Origin: Pseudomonadales bacterium
Lineage (GTDB): Bacteria; Pseudomonadota; Gammaproteobacteria; Pseudomonadales; Azotimanducaceae
Direction: 5' to 3'
Assembly: GCA_012103505.1 (NCBI GenBank)
Contig: WLWP01000001.1
Location: forward strand, 4,030,001-4,094,000
DNA length: 64,000 nucleotides
The notes under the pieces were generated by a model. The model searched no databases. It was not told the origin of the DNA and saw only the letters and a program-made list of their open reading frames with translations. The stretch's first letter is position 1, and every line of letters starts with the position of its first letter. Positions 42,211 to 51,503 of the stretch are shown here, one piece after another. A program made the position numbers and the translations under genes.

Positions 42211-43221
42211 TTAGACCAGCGCTTCTTTGGTCGTCTTAATAATTGCCGCGGCAACCTTGTAAGGATCTGCATTCGATGCGGTTCGACGGTCTTCTAGTCG
42301 GCCGACCCAGCCATCAGTCATTGTCGTGATTGGAATTCGAATCGATGCGCCTCGATCGGATACACCATAGCTGAATTCATTGATCGACTGAGTCTCGTGG
42401 GCACCTGTCAAACGTTGGTCATTTTCAGCACCGTAGACTGAAATGTGGCGTTCGATGTTCTTACCAAAATGCTCACAGATCGCGGTAAAGATCTCTTCCT
42501 TACCGTCATCGCGCATTGGGCTGTTGGAGAAATTGGCGTGCATGCCGCTACCATTCCAATCTAGCTCGCCGAAGGGCTTGGGATGCCAATTGATTGAGTA
42601 GCCATACTTTTCGCCGGTACGCTCAAGAATGTAGCGTGCAACCCAAGTTTCGTCACCGGCCTGCTGAGCGCCTTTTGCAAATACTTGGAATTCCCACTGA
42701 CCAGCTGCCACTTCAGCGTTAATCCCTTCGACATTGATACCTGCTTCGAGGCAGAGGTCCAGATGCTCTTCAACGACATCGCGGCCATAGGCGTTGCGGG
42801 CACCGACTGAGCAGTAATAGGGGCCCTGTGGACCGGGATAACCGCCATGAGGAAAACCTGGAGGCAAGTTAGTGTCGATATCCCACAAGAAATACTCTTG
42901 TTCAAACCCGAACCAGAAATCGTCGTCACCATCATCGATGGTGGCACGACCATTTGATGGGTGTGGTGTGCCGTCAGCGTTCAGCACTTCAGTCATCACG
43001 AGATAGCCGTTCTTGCGATCTGGGTCTGGATAAATCGCCACTGGCTTGAGCAAGCAATCAGAATCGCTACCGTCTGCTTGTTCAGTAGAACTGCCGTCAA
43101 AAGACCACATGGGACACTCGTCAAGCGTGCCACCGAAGTCTGATTCGACGCGAGTCTTGCTACGCAAGCTTTGCGTAGGGGCATATCCGTCTAACCAGAT
43201 GTATTCAAGTTTCGCTTTCAT
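42211..43221 (-). CDS. glnII: Glutamine synthetase type II (eukaryote-like GSII)
   Basis: The 336-residue enzyme makes glutamine from glutamate, ammonia and ATP. Its short length and sequence blocks are those of GSII rather than the roughly 470-residue GSI: ECPMWSFDGSSTEQA, FGFEQEYFLWD, GPYYCSVGA, GMHANFSN, GAHETQSINEFSYGVSDRG (abridged) and RIPITTMTDGWVGRLEDRR. GSII is not regulated by adenylylation. AGAGGAGAA lies before the ATG. A sigma-54 promoter and NtrC boxes lie upstream and a terminator downstream, so it is a monocistronic nitrogen-controlled gene. Confidence 0.95.
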   Translation of the reverse strand: MKAKLEYIWLDGYAPTQSLRSKTRVESDFGGTLDECPMWSFDGSSTEQADGSDSDCLLKPVAIYPDPDRKNGYLVMTEVLNADGTPHPSNGRATIDDGDDDFWFGFEQEYFLWDIDTNLPPGFPHGGYPGPQGPYYCSVGARNAYGRDVVEEHLDLCLEAGINVEGINAEVAAGQWEFQVFAKGAQQAGDETWVARYILERTGEKYGYSINWHPKPFGELDWNGSGMHANFSNSPMRDDGKEEIFTAICEHFGKNIERHISVYGAENDQRLTGAHETQSINEFSYGVSDRGASIRIPITTMTDGWVGRLEDRRTASNADPYKVAAAIIKTTKEALV

Positions 43222-43359
43222 TATTGGTATTTCTCCTCTCTTTACCTTTAATCTTCTTGTCTTTCGTCTTTGTATTTATCTTGATCCGTCGCTCACAAAT
43301 CGGTGCCGCCTTAGCGGGTACCAAGCGATAGAATTTTCAAAGTCAGTGTCCCTCAGGGG

Positions 43360-43374
43360 GCAAGAAGTGTGCCA
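43360..43374 (-). promoter_or_regulatory. Sigma-54 promoter of glnII
   Basis: Minus-strand TGGCAC (43374-43369), five bases, then TTGC (43363-43360) matches the -24/-12 consensus, with correct GG-GC spacing. Transcription would start near 43349, leaving a leader of about 128 bases. Confidence 0.85.
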
Positions 43375-43423
43375 CGGTGCGCGCCGGATTTTAAGGCCTT
43401 TCAAGGCGATAGTTGTGTGGTTT

Positions 43424-43483
43424 TGCACCTGAACTGTGCGAGCCATCGATATATGACTCGTTATGGTGCATATAGCGTGCACC
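43424..43483. promoter_or_regulatory. NtrC-like enhancer boxes upstream of glnII
   Basis: TGCACC-N5-TGTGCG (43424-43440) resembles the NtrC consensus, and GGTGCA (43465-43470) with TGCACC (43478-43483) supplies two further half-sites. They lie 50-110 bases upstream of the -24 box, the usual enhancer distance. Confidence 0.65.
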
Positions 43484-43616
43484 GACCCCGTGTTTGGGTC
43501 TCCACTTCGTCGCGAGTGAAGCGCATTGATCAGGCTGACTGAGGTTAGGTCGCACGGAGTCCTTGAAGGGTGCTTGGCCGGGTAGGTTACGGCTCGAACA
43601 AACAGCCGGTGTGCCC

Positions 43617-44000
43617 ATGTATCAGATCCTTCTCTACACTCACCTCAGTTCCGTGTTGATGGCTTTCCCTATTGGTGGATGGCTGCTTTTAAATCCGAAA
43701 GGCACCAAGTCGCATCGTCTTCTCGGTAAGCCTTATATGGCTTTGATGTTCATAACCGGTATTGCCTCGCTGCTCATGCCAGCAACACTAGGCCCAACGC
43801 TGCTCGGCCACTTTGGTTTCATTCACATTTTTAGTTTGATGGTGCTCTACAACGTGCCAATGTCGATCTATGCAATTCGCCGAGGCAATGTCCGCGCGCA
43901 TAAAAGTAATATGGTTGGGCTTTACGTGGGTGGAATATTGATCGCAGGGTCGTTCGCTTTTATGCCCGGTCGACTGATGCATCAAGTCCTATTCGGGTAA
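43617..44000 (+). CDS. DUF2306-like membrane protein
   Basis: This protein of about 127 residues has four hydrophobic helices and the family's HRLLGKPYMALMFITG and RRGNVRAHKSNMVGLYVGG segments, as in DUF2306 proteins. The ATG at 43617 gives a membrane-insert start; a TTG/ATG further upstream (43563) adds an unlikely leader. It is a single plus-strand gene between glnII and the tusA-like gene. Function is unknown. Confidence 0.75.
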   Translation: MYQILLYTHLSSVLMAFPIGGWLLLNPKGTKSHRLLGKPYMALMFITGIASLLMPATLGPTLLGHFGFIHIFSLMVLYNVPMSIYAIRRGNVRAHKSNMVGLYVGGILIAGSFAFMPGRLMHQVLFG

Positions 44001-44022
44001 CCTGACCTACAGCTGGGTTGCG

Positions 44023-44247
44023 TTACGAGACGCGAACAACGAATGAATAATTGCGACCTTCTTCTTCGGCTTGCAGCAGTTCGTGGCCGTGCACGCGACA
44101 CCATGCGGGAATGTCGTGCATCGTACCTGGGTCAGTCGCAGTGATTTTAAGCGTGTCGCCTGAGTTCAGAGACTTGATTGCATCCTGGGTGCGGATAACC
44201 GGTAAGGGACAAAGTAACCCGGAAGTATCAAGAATCTGCTCAGACAT
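44023..44247 (-). CDS. tusA: TusA family sulfur carrier
   Basis: The 74-residue protein starts MSEQILDTSGLLCPLPVIRT with the active Cys of CPLP and ends with the alpha/beta sandwich segment ATDPGTMHDIPAWCRVHGH. TusA-type proteins pass persulfide sulfur to tRNA or molybdopterin enzymes. Its ATG overlaps the end of the PP-loop gene by eight bases, so the two are coupled and probably form a donor-enzyme pair. Confidence 0.88.
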   Translation of the reverse strand: MSEQILDTSGLLCPLPVIRTQDAIKSLNSGDTLKITATDPGTMHDIPAWCRVHGHELLQAEEEGRNYSFVVRVS

Positions 44248-45289
44248 GCCATTTTGGATCGATTTGGTGCCCAGCAAGCGGGCCTACCGTTAGCTCCTTA
44301 AGTTGGCCGTCAGGGAAACGAATTTCCGCGGTGACCGACTGTGCATCTTTGCCTTGGCCGTAGCGCGCAACAATTTGTGCTGCAAGTTCGATATCTGCCT
44401 CGTTCGCTTGTCCATCGATCAGCGCGAGGGGACCTTTGTGGCTGGTTGCGCGGATCGAGAGAAAGGTTTGGCGATAACCTTCGAGATACCGGTTCTCGCC
44501 TTCCTCGCGCCCGACGATGACCTTAAAGTTAGGCTTTGGACGAATATGCCGCCCTACCTTCAGAAGCATGATGCCGTCGAGTTCGTATTCACGAGTCCCG
44601 CGTGCCTCCCACAAATCGACTAATTTGTTTGAATAGACCTCGTCAGTCAAAAAGCAGCAACCACCTGCCGGTTGCGCCCAGTCTGTAAATCCGTAGCTCT
44701 CTGCAAGTGCAATTTGCGGTTTCCTGTTGCGGCCTTGAAAATCGTGCAGATCTTCGCGATTAACCCAACCTTCACGTTCTGGCAACGTCGGAGGTAGGTG
44801 TTTAGCGCACAAAGGTCTAAGCAATCGATCCTCGACACCTGATTCTCGGGCAATTATCGGCATCGTCTCACGACGTTGGCTCTTTGGCCTCTGACCGATG
44901 ACTTCACCGGTAATAATGAAGTCAAAGCCATTGTCTTCCATGAACGACCAAGCTTCGGCCTTCTTGACCATAAATATTTTGCAATCCAGACAGGGATTCA
45001 TGTTGGCGCCGTAGCCGTGCTTAGGATTTAGCAGGACGTCTTTGTACTCATCAATCACATCAACGATGTGTAATTTGATGCCTAGTTGTTCGGCAACCCA
45101 CAGCGCATTGTTGCGCTGCTCCTTCTTTTGCTTCTTCTTTCTAATTGCGTGAGTGTGGCCTTCTACGCAAAAGCCAGTGAAGAAATTCACCCCTTCAACG
45201 TGCACACCTTGCTCCATGATGACCTTTGCGGCCAACATTGAGTCCAATCCACCTGATATAAGCGCGACAGCACGCTTTTGTTCGGCCAT
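44240..45289 (-). CDS. PP-loop ATP pyrophosphatase, MnmA/ThiI-like tRNA thiolation enzyme
   Basis: The 349-residue protein has the PP-loop SGGLDSMLAAKV and two Cys sites (NPCLDCKIFM and AGGCCFLTD) like those used to relay persulfide in tRNA thiolases. A C-terminal domain (RPKPNFKVIVGREEGENRYLE) is unlike canonical MnmA, so it is a divergent family member. The overlapping TusA gene supplies a likely sulfur donor. It probably thiolates a tRNA uridine or a related substrate (inference). Its 5' end overlaps the upstream frame of bipA on the other strand. Confidence 0.75.
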   Translation of the reverse strand: MAEQKRAVALISGGLDSMLAAKVIMEQGVHVEGVNFFTGFCVEGHTHAIRKKKQKKEQRNNALWVAEQLGIKLHIVDVIDEYKDVLLNPKHGYGANMNPCLDCKIFMVKKAEAWSFMEDNGFDFIITGEVIGQRPKSQRRETMPIIARESGVEDRLLRPLCAKHLPPTLPEREGWVNREDLHDFQGRNRKPQIALAESYGFTDWAQPAGGCCFLTDEVYSNKLVDLWEARGTREYELDGIMLLKVGRHIRPKPNFKVIVGREEGENRYLEGYRQTFLSIRATSHKGPLALIDGQANEADIELAAQIVARYGQGKDAQSVTAEIRFPDGQLKELTVGPLAGHQIDPKWHV

Positions 45290-45322
45290 AATCCGCGCCT
45301 TTCAAAAACCGCGCGCAGTCTA

Positions 45323-47125
45323 GTGCCCAACCCTCAAGTACGCAACGTCGCTATTATCGCTCACGTCGACCATGGCAAAACCACTTTGGTCGATCGTCTG
45401 CTCAGCCAAACCGGATTCTTGATAGATCAAGGTCAAGAACGGGTTATGGACAGCAATGACCTCGAAAAAGAGCGCGGCATTACCATCCTGTCAAAAAACA
45501 CCTCCATCGAATATGAAGGCGTGCAGATCAATATTGTCGATACCCCCGGACACGCGGACTTTGGCGGTGAAGTCGAACGCATCCTGTCGATGGTTGACGC
45601 GGTCCTTCTGCTGGTCGATGCGGTCGACGGACCGATGCCGCAAACTCGATTTGTCACACAAAAAGCGTTTGGTTTTGGCTTAAAACCCATTGTCGTTGTA
45701 AACAAGGTCGATCGACATGGTGCTGAACCCTATCGCGTTATCGATGAAGTTTTTGATCTCTTTGACAGTCTTGGCGGCTCCGATGAGCAATTGGACTTCT
45801 CTGTCATTTACGCCTCAGCACTACAAGGGACCGCTGGACGCGAGCCCGACGAGCTTGTCGACAACATGAAACCGTTGTTGGACCTGATTGTCGCTGAAGT
45901 ACCGCCGCCCAAAGTAGATTCGGATGGCCCCTTGCAGATGCAAATTAGCTCGCTAGGGTATTCGACTTACGAAGGTGTTATGGGAGTCGGTCGGGTTACC
46001 AGAGGATCTATCACACGCAACCAACAAGTGGTTGTAGTGGATCGAAATGGTAATGAACGTCGCGCCAAAATCATGTCGGTTAAAGGTTATCGCGGACTTG
46101 ATCACGTCGAACAAGAATCAGCCCATGCAGGCGACATCGTGTGCATTACTGGTGTTGCGAACGTCGGTATCTCGGACACTATCTGTAGTCCAGATCATGT
46201 CGAGGCTTTAGAGCCATTGACGGTTGATGAGCCGACTTTATCGATGCTCTTTTGTGTGAACAATTCGCCTATGGCTGGTAAGGAAGGTAAGTACCTCACA
46301 AGCCGCCAGGTTAGAGAACGCTTGTTTACTGAGGCGTCTCATAACGTTGCGTTGTCCGTGGAAGAAACCCCAGACCCAGATCGCTTTCGTGTCGCAGGTC
46401 GTGGCGAGCTGCATCTTTCTGTCCTGATAGAAACGATGCGACGTGAAGGTTACGAGATTGCAGTATCTCGCCCACAGGTGATCTTTAAGGAAAACGAAGA
46501 AGGTCAAATTGAAGAACCCTACGAGCACCTGAGCCTTGATGTCGAGGAGCAGCACCAGGGCAAAGTCATGGAAGCCCTAGGCGATAGACGCGGCGATTTA
46601 CTGGAGCTTGCGCCAGACGGTGTCGGCAGAGTGCGTTTGCTGTTCCGTATTCCAACAAGGGGAATCATGGGATTTCGCCCACAATTTTTGTCGATGACAT
46701 CAGGCACAGGGATCATGTCGTTTGCGTCAGCAGGTTTTGGTCCGCGAATCAATGATCTCGTGGGACAACGAAGTAATGGTGTCCTAATATCAAACGCGCA
46801 AGGTAAGGCAGTCGCGTTTGCTCTGTTCAATCTGCAGAATCGTGGCCGCATGATGGTCAATCCCAACGATGTTGTTTATGAGGGGATGGTTGTTGGCTTA
46901 CACAGCCGAGGCAACGATCTGACGGTTAACCCCCTGAAGGAGAAAAAACTCACCAACGTCAGAGCATCTGGCACTGACGAGAGCATCATTCTCTCAAATC
47001 CAATGATCCTCACCTTGGAACAAGCGCTTGAGTTTATTGAGGAAGATGAGCTCGTCGAGGTAACTCCAGCTTCGATTCGTATCCGTAAAGCCCTGCTCAA
47101 GGAGCATGAACGAAAGAGAGCTTGA
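45323..47125 (+). CDS. bipA: Translational GTPase BipA/TypA
   Basis: The protein of about 600 residues has the GTPase motifs [18 protein letters not shown] and NKVD, elongation-factor domains II, III and V, and the BipA-specific C-terminal domain ([18 protein letters not shown], abridged). It acts in ribosome assembly and stress response. The GTG at 45323 gives the usual short N terminus; an ATG at 45278 is in frame but lies inside the divergent PP-loop gene. dtd follows with a TGATG overlap. Confidence 0.95.
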   Translation: MPNPQVRNVAIIAHVDHGKTTLVDRLLSQTGFLIDQGQERVMDSNDLEKERGITILSKNTSIEYEGVQINIVDTPGHADFGGEVERILSMVDAVLLLVDAVDGPMPQTRFVTQKAFGFGLKPIVVVNKVDRHGAEPYRVIDEVFDLFDSLGGSDEQLDFSVIYASALQGTAGREPDELVDNMKPLLDLIVAEVPPPKVDSDGPLQMQISSLGYSTYEGVMGVGRVTRGSITRNQQVVVVDRNGNERRAKIMSVKGYRGLDHVEQESAHAGDIVCITGVANVGISDTICSPDHVEALEPLTVDEPTLSMLFCVNNSPMAGKEGKYLTSRQVRERLFTEASHNVALSVEETPDPDRFRVAGRGELHLSVLIETMRREGYEIAVSRPQVIFKENEEGQIEEPYEHLSLDVEEQHQGKVMEALGDRRGDLLELAPDGVGRVRLLFRIPTRGIMGFRPQFLSMTSGTGIMSFASAGFGPRINDLVGQRSNGVLISNAQGKAVAFALFNLQNRGRMMVNPNDVVYEGMVVGLHSRGNDLTVNPLKEKKLTNVRASGTDESIILSNPMILTLEQALEFIEEDELVEVTPASIRIRKALLKEHERKRA

Positions 47126-47559
47126 TGCGGGTCTTAGTACAAAGAGTTAGTCAGGCCGCGGTTGACGTCGGTGGCGAACGAATTGGCGAGATCGAACGTG
47201 GATTGCTTTTGTTCGTGGGGGTATTCCCTAATGACGGTGACGCTGAAGTCGAATGGCTTGCAGCCAAGACTTTGGGGTTAAGAGTTTTCCCTGACGGTGA
47301 CAAGAACATGAACTTGAGCGTGGTTGATGTTCAAGGTGCGTTGCTAGTCGTGTCTCAATTTACCCTGGCTGCGGATACAGCAAAAGGCATGCGTCCTGGA
47401 TTTAGCCGCGCTGCAAGTCCAGCCTATGCGCAGACGATTTACGATCAGTTCGTCATTAGACTCGGCAAAGACGCACCTGTCGCCACAGGTAAATTTGGCG
47501 CGGATATGCAGGTATCATTGGTCAATGATGGTCCTGTAACTATTCTTCTCGAACGGTAG
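47125..47559 (+). CDS. dtd: D-aminoacyl-tRNA deacylase
   Basis: The 144-residue enzyme removes D-amino acids (and misattached glycine) from tRNA. The key blocks SQFTLAAD and GMRPGFSRAASP (the Gly-cisPro-type motif region) are present, and the N terminus [13 protein letters not shown] is typical. The ATG at 47125 overlaps the bipA stop; a TTG at 47122 is ignored. It is coupled to bipA. Confidence 0.95.
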   Translation: MRVLVQRVSQAAVDVGGERIGEIERGLLLFVGVFPNDGDAEVEWLAAKTLGLRVFPDGDKNMNLSVVDVQGALLVVSQFTLAADTAKGMRPGFSRAASPAYAQTIYDQFVIRLGKDAPVATGKFGADMQVSLVNDGPVTILLER

Positions 47560-47563
47560 CGCT

Positions 47564-48049
47564 ATGTTCAACACGCCTGAGACTCTTCTAAGCCTTGCGG
47601 AAGTCGCAATTGCACTCGCAGGTTTCTCGGCCGTTGTCGTTGTTATGAAGCGGACGACTTCAGGGAAGTGGACACGAGGAGACGCAGACCGTTTTCACGG
47701 TATGGCGATTCATGCTGTGTTCGCTGTCTTGTTTTGTTTCCTCCCAACGTTAATAAATGTCTTGGTCCAGGATCCTGTGGGTACAATGCATGTAGCTTGT
47801 GCTGTGTTAGGCGTTCAAATCGTTGGGCATTGCATCGGGGCGATGCGACTCGGTTCTAGTGGTTTAGTCGCGAAGATAAGTCTCTTTGTGGGCGTGTTGT
47901 TTGGTTTGCTGCAGTTTACAGTCTTTACCGATTGGGGTGTGCAACGCGAGCTTGAACTTTATATTGTTGGCGTTCTCTGGCACATCTTGCAGGCAGGGAT
48001 TCTTTTTGTTGGTTTGATCTGGATCGCGGCCGAGCGGATAGAGGACTAG
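47564..48049 (+). CDS. Unrecognised 4-helix membrane protein
   Basis: The 161-residue product has four hydrophobic helices (LAEVAIALAGFSAVVVVMK; AVFAVLFCFLPTLINVLV; LFVGVLFGLLQFTVF; ILQAGILFVGLIWIA) and a short charged loop (KRTTSGKWTRGDADRFHG). It starts five bases after dtd and is likely in the same transcript. I do not recognise a named family. Confidence 0.65.
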   Translation: MFNTPETLLSLAEVAIALAGFSAVVVVMKRTTSGKWTRGDADRFHGMAIHAVFAVLFCFLPTLINVLVQDPVGTMHVACAVLGVQIVGHCIGAMRLGSSGLVAKISLFVGVLFGLLQFTVFTDWGVQRELELYIVGVLWHILQAGILFVGLIWIAAERIED

Positions 48050-48060
48050 GTTTGGTGAAC

Positions 48061-48963
48061 TTAGTAGCCCAGGTCTTCGACGAGTTTAAAGAGAGTTGTC
48101 GCTGCCGGATCTGGTGCCGCTGGATCTGACACACTTTCTAAGACGCATGCGGTAACTCCTGTTTTGAGGAAATGCATAGCCGCTGCCGAGTACCCCGGAC
48201 CGCCACCATAGTGGCCAAAATGCTCTCCTGGTTCGATCATCAAACCGTTACCGTAATGTGGGTCATGCCAGGTTGGGTGCATTTCACCCACAGGAAATGC
48301 ATTGTCCATGTATCGCTCGGCGTCGAGTGAGCACAAAAATTTCGCCACGTCTAATGCGTTGGACATGACCAATCCGTGCCAGACCCATCCGGCCGGATAT
48401 CTCGGCAAGTTAGGCGCAAACTGGTCTTCGGCAACGTAGGCTGAGTTCATTTCGAGCGGCTCAAAAATTAGCCTTGAGATGGTTTCGGCAAATGTCTGAT
48501 TGGTAACTTGCTCGATGATCTTTTTAAGGAGCCAATAGCCGGGATTGCTGTATGCGAATGCGAGTCCTGGGGTCGTCAGTAAGGGTCTTTGCAGGGTATG
48601 TTGCCCGAAGGTCTGGTCGTCCCAAACCACTCCGGCTGCAATTGCCTGGTTATAGGCAGGCAGCGCGCCGTAGTCGATGAGGCCACTGGTGTGATTCAGG
48701 AGTTGTTTTACCCTAATTGGGTGTGGGCAGACGTCCTTCTCGATCCATTCAGAGATGCGCGCGTTAGGATCGATTCCAAGGAGATGAATGGTGCGCGCAA
48801 TAATCGTCTTGGTGGTGCTATAGATCGGCAAGACATCTAGCGCTTGATGCAATACGCGCCCGTCTCGGTGTAGCACACAAAAACTGATTCGCCGATTCGA
48901 AGGATCTCTGGACATAAAGTCTGGATTCGGGAATGAAAATTTATTGTAAAACTGCTGATCCAA
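48061..48963 (-). CDS. Serine hydrolase, beta-lactamase/esterase (class C-like) family
   Basis: The 300-residue protein has the SxxK motif Ser49-Thr-Thr-Lys52, the YxN motif (FAYSNPGYW) and a final HYGGGPGY box replacing KTG, as in family VIII esterases and EstB-like proteins. No signal peptide is visible, so it is more likely a cytoplasmic esterase than a beta-lactamase. It converges with the membrane-protein gene and diverges from the 49039 gene. Confidence 0.85.
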   Translation of the reverse strand: MDQQFYNKFSFPNPDFMSRDPSNRRISFCVLHRDGRVLHQALDVLPIYSTTKTIIARTIHLLGIDPNARISEWIEKDVCPHPIRVKQLLNHTSGLIDYGALPAYNQAIAAGVVWDDQTFGQHTLQRPLLTTPGLAFAYSNPGYWLLKKIIEQVTNQTFAETISRLIFEPLEMNSAYVAEDQFAPNLPRYPAGWVWHGLVMSNALDVAKFLCSLDAERYMDNAFPVGEMHPTWHDPHYGNGLMIEPGEHFGHYGGGPGYSAAAMHFLKTGVTACVLESVSDPAAPDPAATTLFKLVEDLGY

Positions 48964-49038
48964 AGTTGTTAGCCCGTTCAGCAGTGTCTATGGTTAATTT
49001 AGAAGTAATAAAAAGGAGCGCGATCTCGCTACACGCTC

Positions 49039-49404
49039 ATGTATCACGGTGAATACGATTCAAGTACAGGTGTTTTCTACGCGACGCTTAGTGGTGATGT
49101 GACGGTAGAAGAACTAGCTGAAAGTTTGCGCGTATGTTTTGACCAGGATTATGGCGGTCCGATGAAGTCGATATGGCGAATTTCGGATATGCAAATTAAC
49201 TTTGCGCTTGCCGACGCCACGCAGCTCGCCGCTATATTTCAGGCAGGTGGTGTCCGTTCAGGCAAAATGGCTTTTGTTAGCGGCGATCAGGGTTTCGTTA
49301 AGAGCGTTGTTGAAACAGTGCGTTCATCCCGGAGTGATTGGGGTACCGACTGGCAGACGTTTGAGAATGAAGAAGACGCCCTACAGTGGGTTAACCAGAG
49401 CTAA
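49039..49404 (+). CDS. Unrecognised small protein with SpoIIAA/STAS-like pattern
   Basis: The 121-residue product reads as alternating strands and helices (GVFYATLSGDVTVEELAESL, abridged; KSIWRISDM; KMAFVSGD; VSGDQGFVKSVVETV) and ends with WQTFENEEDALQWV, which resembles the SpoIIAA-like/STAS fold seen in many bacterial unknowns. There is no membrane segment. Function is unknown. It converges with tatC. Confidence 0.65.
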   Translation: MYHGEYDSSTGVFYATLSGDVTVEELAESLRVCFDQDYGGPMKSIWRISDMQINFALADATQLAAIFQAGGVRSGKMAFVSGDQGFVKSVVETVRSSRSDWGTDWQTFENEEDALQWVNQS

Positions 49405-49425
49405 TCAAACTTAATCAGAGATTGG

Positions 49426-50208
49426 TTAGTCTTCTGTACTTTCTGATCGTTTCTCGACTACCCGCGCAAGCAAAATACCCAGTTCAAAGAGAAGCCAGGT
49501 TGGTATAGCCAATAGTAGCTGCGAGACCACATCGGGTGGTGTCAGCAGCATTCCGACGATAAAACACCCCACTATTACATAAGGTCGTTTGTGCGCCATA
49601 GTGTCTGCAGAGGCCACCCCGGTCATTGCCAATAGCATCGTTGCAATAGGAATTTCGAAAGCAATCCCGAACGCTATAACCATCTTTAGGACAAAGTCTA
49701 AATAGTAGGCGATGTCCGTCATCATCGGCACGCCTTCTGGACTCACACTGACAAAGAAGGTGAACACCAAGGGAAAAACCAAGTAGTACACGAACGCCAT
49801 ACCACAATAGAAAAGCAAAATGCTCGACAGTAAGAGAGGTACTGCAAAACGCTTCTCGTGTCGGTAGAGTCCCGGCGATATGAACGACCACAATTGGTGT
49901 AACCAAAATGGCACGCCAACAAAAATTGCCGCATAGATCGCGAGTTTAAAGGGGGTGATGAAGGGGGTCGCCACTTGAGTTGCGATCATGGAGGAGCCTT
50001 CCGGAAGTGCCTCCATTAGCGGTGCTGCGACGAAGGAGTACAGGTCGTTAGCGAAGAAATAGATCGGTACGAAAAGGGCAACGACGACCATGAAGCTACG
50101 TAATATACGAGCTCGCAATTCAATCAAGTGGTCGAGAAACGGCTGCTCATTGCTATCGACCTCGAGGTCGTGCGGGTCACGCTCGTCGTTATTAGCCTCT
50201 TCTGCCAT
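49426..50208 (-). CDS. tatC: Twin-arginine translocase subunit TatC
   Basis: The 260-residue inner-membrane protein has the TatC opening FLDHLIELRARILRS, six membrane helices and conserved loops (PLMEALPEGSS; FISPGLYRHEKRF; YCGMAFVYYLVFP). It recognises the twin-arginine signal of folded proteins. The ATG overlaps the tatB stop, completing the tatABC operon. Confidence 0.96.
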   Translation of the reverse strand: MAEEANNDERDPHDLEVDSNEQPFLDHLIELRARILRSFMVVVALFVPIYFFANDLYSFVAAPLMEALPEGSSMIATQVATPFITPFKLAIYAAIFVGVPFWLHQLWSFISPGLYRHEKRFAVPLLLSSILLFYCGMAFVYYLVFPLVFTFFVSVSPEGVPMMTDIAYYLDFVLKMVIAFGIAFEIPIATMLLAMTGVASADTMAHKRPYVIVGCFIVGMLLTPPDVVSQLLLAIPTWLLFELGILLARVVEKRSESTED

Positions 50209-50768
50209 TAACTCGAGTCAGCTTCTTTTAAACGTTTTTGGCGAGCTTCGTGCAAGGCTTCGAGTTCAGCCTCGCTTCGAGGTAACGGCGTGGCTGGTGT
50301 AGCTTCTGCGGGTTCCGGCACCACATTCTCTACCGGGGGAGCGATGGTCACTTGATCTGTCTCGAACTCCTCAGTCGCGACGTCCGTTTTTGCATCTGTC
50401 TCTTCATCTACTTCGTCAGTTGTCGATGCTGTTGGAGATTCGGTTTTTTCCTCAGCAGAGCGGGGCGGGGTATCGTCGCTATAAAGGGGCGGACCTTCGT
50501 TTAGCGAGATCGCAGGATCGACGGAAGATTTCACCTCCTCTTCAATCTTTCGCATTTCCTCCATCACAGCTTCGTTGTGAAGTTGGCGCCGAATATCATC
50601 CATACCGATTTCTTTTTCGATCTCAGTTTTGACGGAGACAAAAGAACGTCGTAGCCGACCCATCCACAATCCCAGTGTCCGTAAAGTTTCTGGCAGGCGC
50701 GCGGGGCCGATGACGATCAGACCAACGACCGCGATCAGCATTAACTCCTGCCACCCCATGAAATCCAT
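50208..50768 (-). CDS. tatB: Twin-arginine translocase subunit TatB
   Basis: The 186-residue protein has the TatB N-terminal helix (MDFMGWQELMLIAVVGLIVI) with GPARLPETLRTLG, an amphipathic helix, and a long acidic, Pro/Thr-rich tail. It forms the receptor complex with TatC. The tail is longer than average for the family. Confidence 0.93.
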   Translation of the reverse strand: MDFMGWQELMLIAVVGLIVIGPARLPETLRTLGLWMGRLRRSFVSVKTEIEKEIGMDDIRRQLHNEAVMEEMRKIEEEVKSSVDPAISLNEGPPLYSDDTPPRSAEEKTESPTASTTDEVDEETDAKTDVATEEFETDQVTIAPPVENVVPEPAEATPATPLPRSEAELEALHEARQKRLKEADSS

Positions 50769-50774
50769 GTACGG

Positions 50775-51008
50775 CTAAACTTTGGAGTCTTGTTGTTGAG
50801 TCTGGGTGGTTTCGGCGCTTTGAGCCTCACCCTCGATAATTTTTGCTTCGGGGGCCCCTGGCTTCGCTTCGTCTTCGGACACAGCAGTACGGAAGCCTTT
50901 TATGGCGTTGCCCAGATCAGAGCCAATGTTTTTCAAACGTTTAGGGCCAAAAATGAGCAAAACGATGGCCAGGATCACCAGTAATTCGGTCATACCTAGT
51001 CCAAACAT
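50775..51008 (-). CDS. tatA: Twin-arginine translocase subunit TatA
   Basis: The 77-residue protein has the TatA/E signature [20 protein letters not shown] with [20 protein letters not shown] (abridged) and a short charged tail. It forms the translocation pore. It is first of the tatABC operon, about 107 bases after hisE; this gap (51009-51115) may hold the tat promoter. Confidence 0.95.
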   Translation of the reverse strand: MFGLGMTELLVILAIVLLIFGPKRLKNIGSDLGNAIKGFRTAVSEDEAKPGAPEAKIIEGEAQSAETTQTQQQDSKV

Positions 51009-51115
51009 AGTCGTCTCCGCAGAGAGTTAAGGTTTTGCCATTATAGGGAGTTACTGCAGGTGTTACAGCGACCAAAGCGCAAATTGAATTCTTGTCAATC
51101 AAGCGTGTTAGTAGG

Positions 51116-51463
51116 TCACTTAGGCGTCCGTGCTGCTTTTTCGTCTAACCCACCGATGCCAAACCGGCGTCCCAGCTCATTCAGGACATCGTTAGGGCCT
51201 AAATTAAGGTGAGTTAGTGCAACCATAGAGTGAAACCAGAGGTCTGCAACTTCCTTAACGAATTCTTCTTCGAGTTGGGCTTGTTGGTCTGTTCCGCCAG
51301 CTTCTAGGTCTTTTGCGGCAATAATCGTTTCGGTCGCTTCTTCACCTATTTTTTCGAGTATTTTGCTCAACCCCGACGCGTATAAACTGGCAACGTAGGA
51401 GTCGTCGGTTGATGCCGACTTACGTTCTTCGAGAACGTCGGCGAGTTCAGACAGTATCGACAT
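51116..51463 (-). CDS. hisE: Phosphoribosyl-ATP pyrophosphatase
   Basis: HisE hydrolyses phosphoribosyl-ATP in histidine synthesis. The 115-residue protein has [11 protein letters not shown] and the metal-binding [13 protein letters not shown] and [13 protein letters not shown] segments of the MazG-like fold. It lies between ubiB and tatA. hisI, usually just upstream (or fused) here, is missing from this spot. Confidence 0.93.
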   Translation of the reverse strand: MSILSELADVLEERKSASTDDSYVASLYASGLSKILEKIGEEATETIIAAKDLEAGGTDQQAQLEEEFVKEVADLWFHSMVALTHLNLGPNDVLNELGRRFGIGGLDEKAARTPK

Positions 51464-51503
51464 TTAAGTTCCTCATGCGGTCTGCGCGCGCTTAGAAGAT
51501 GAT

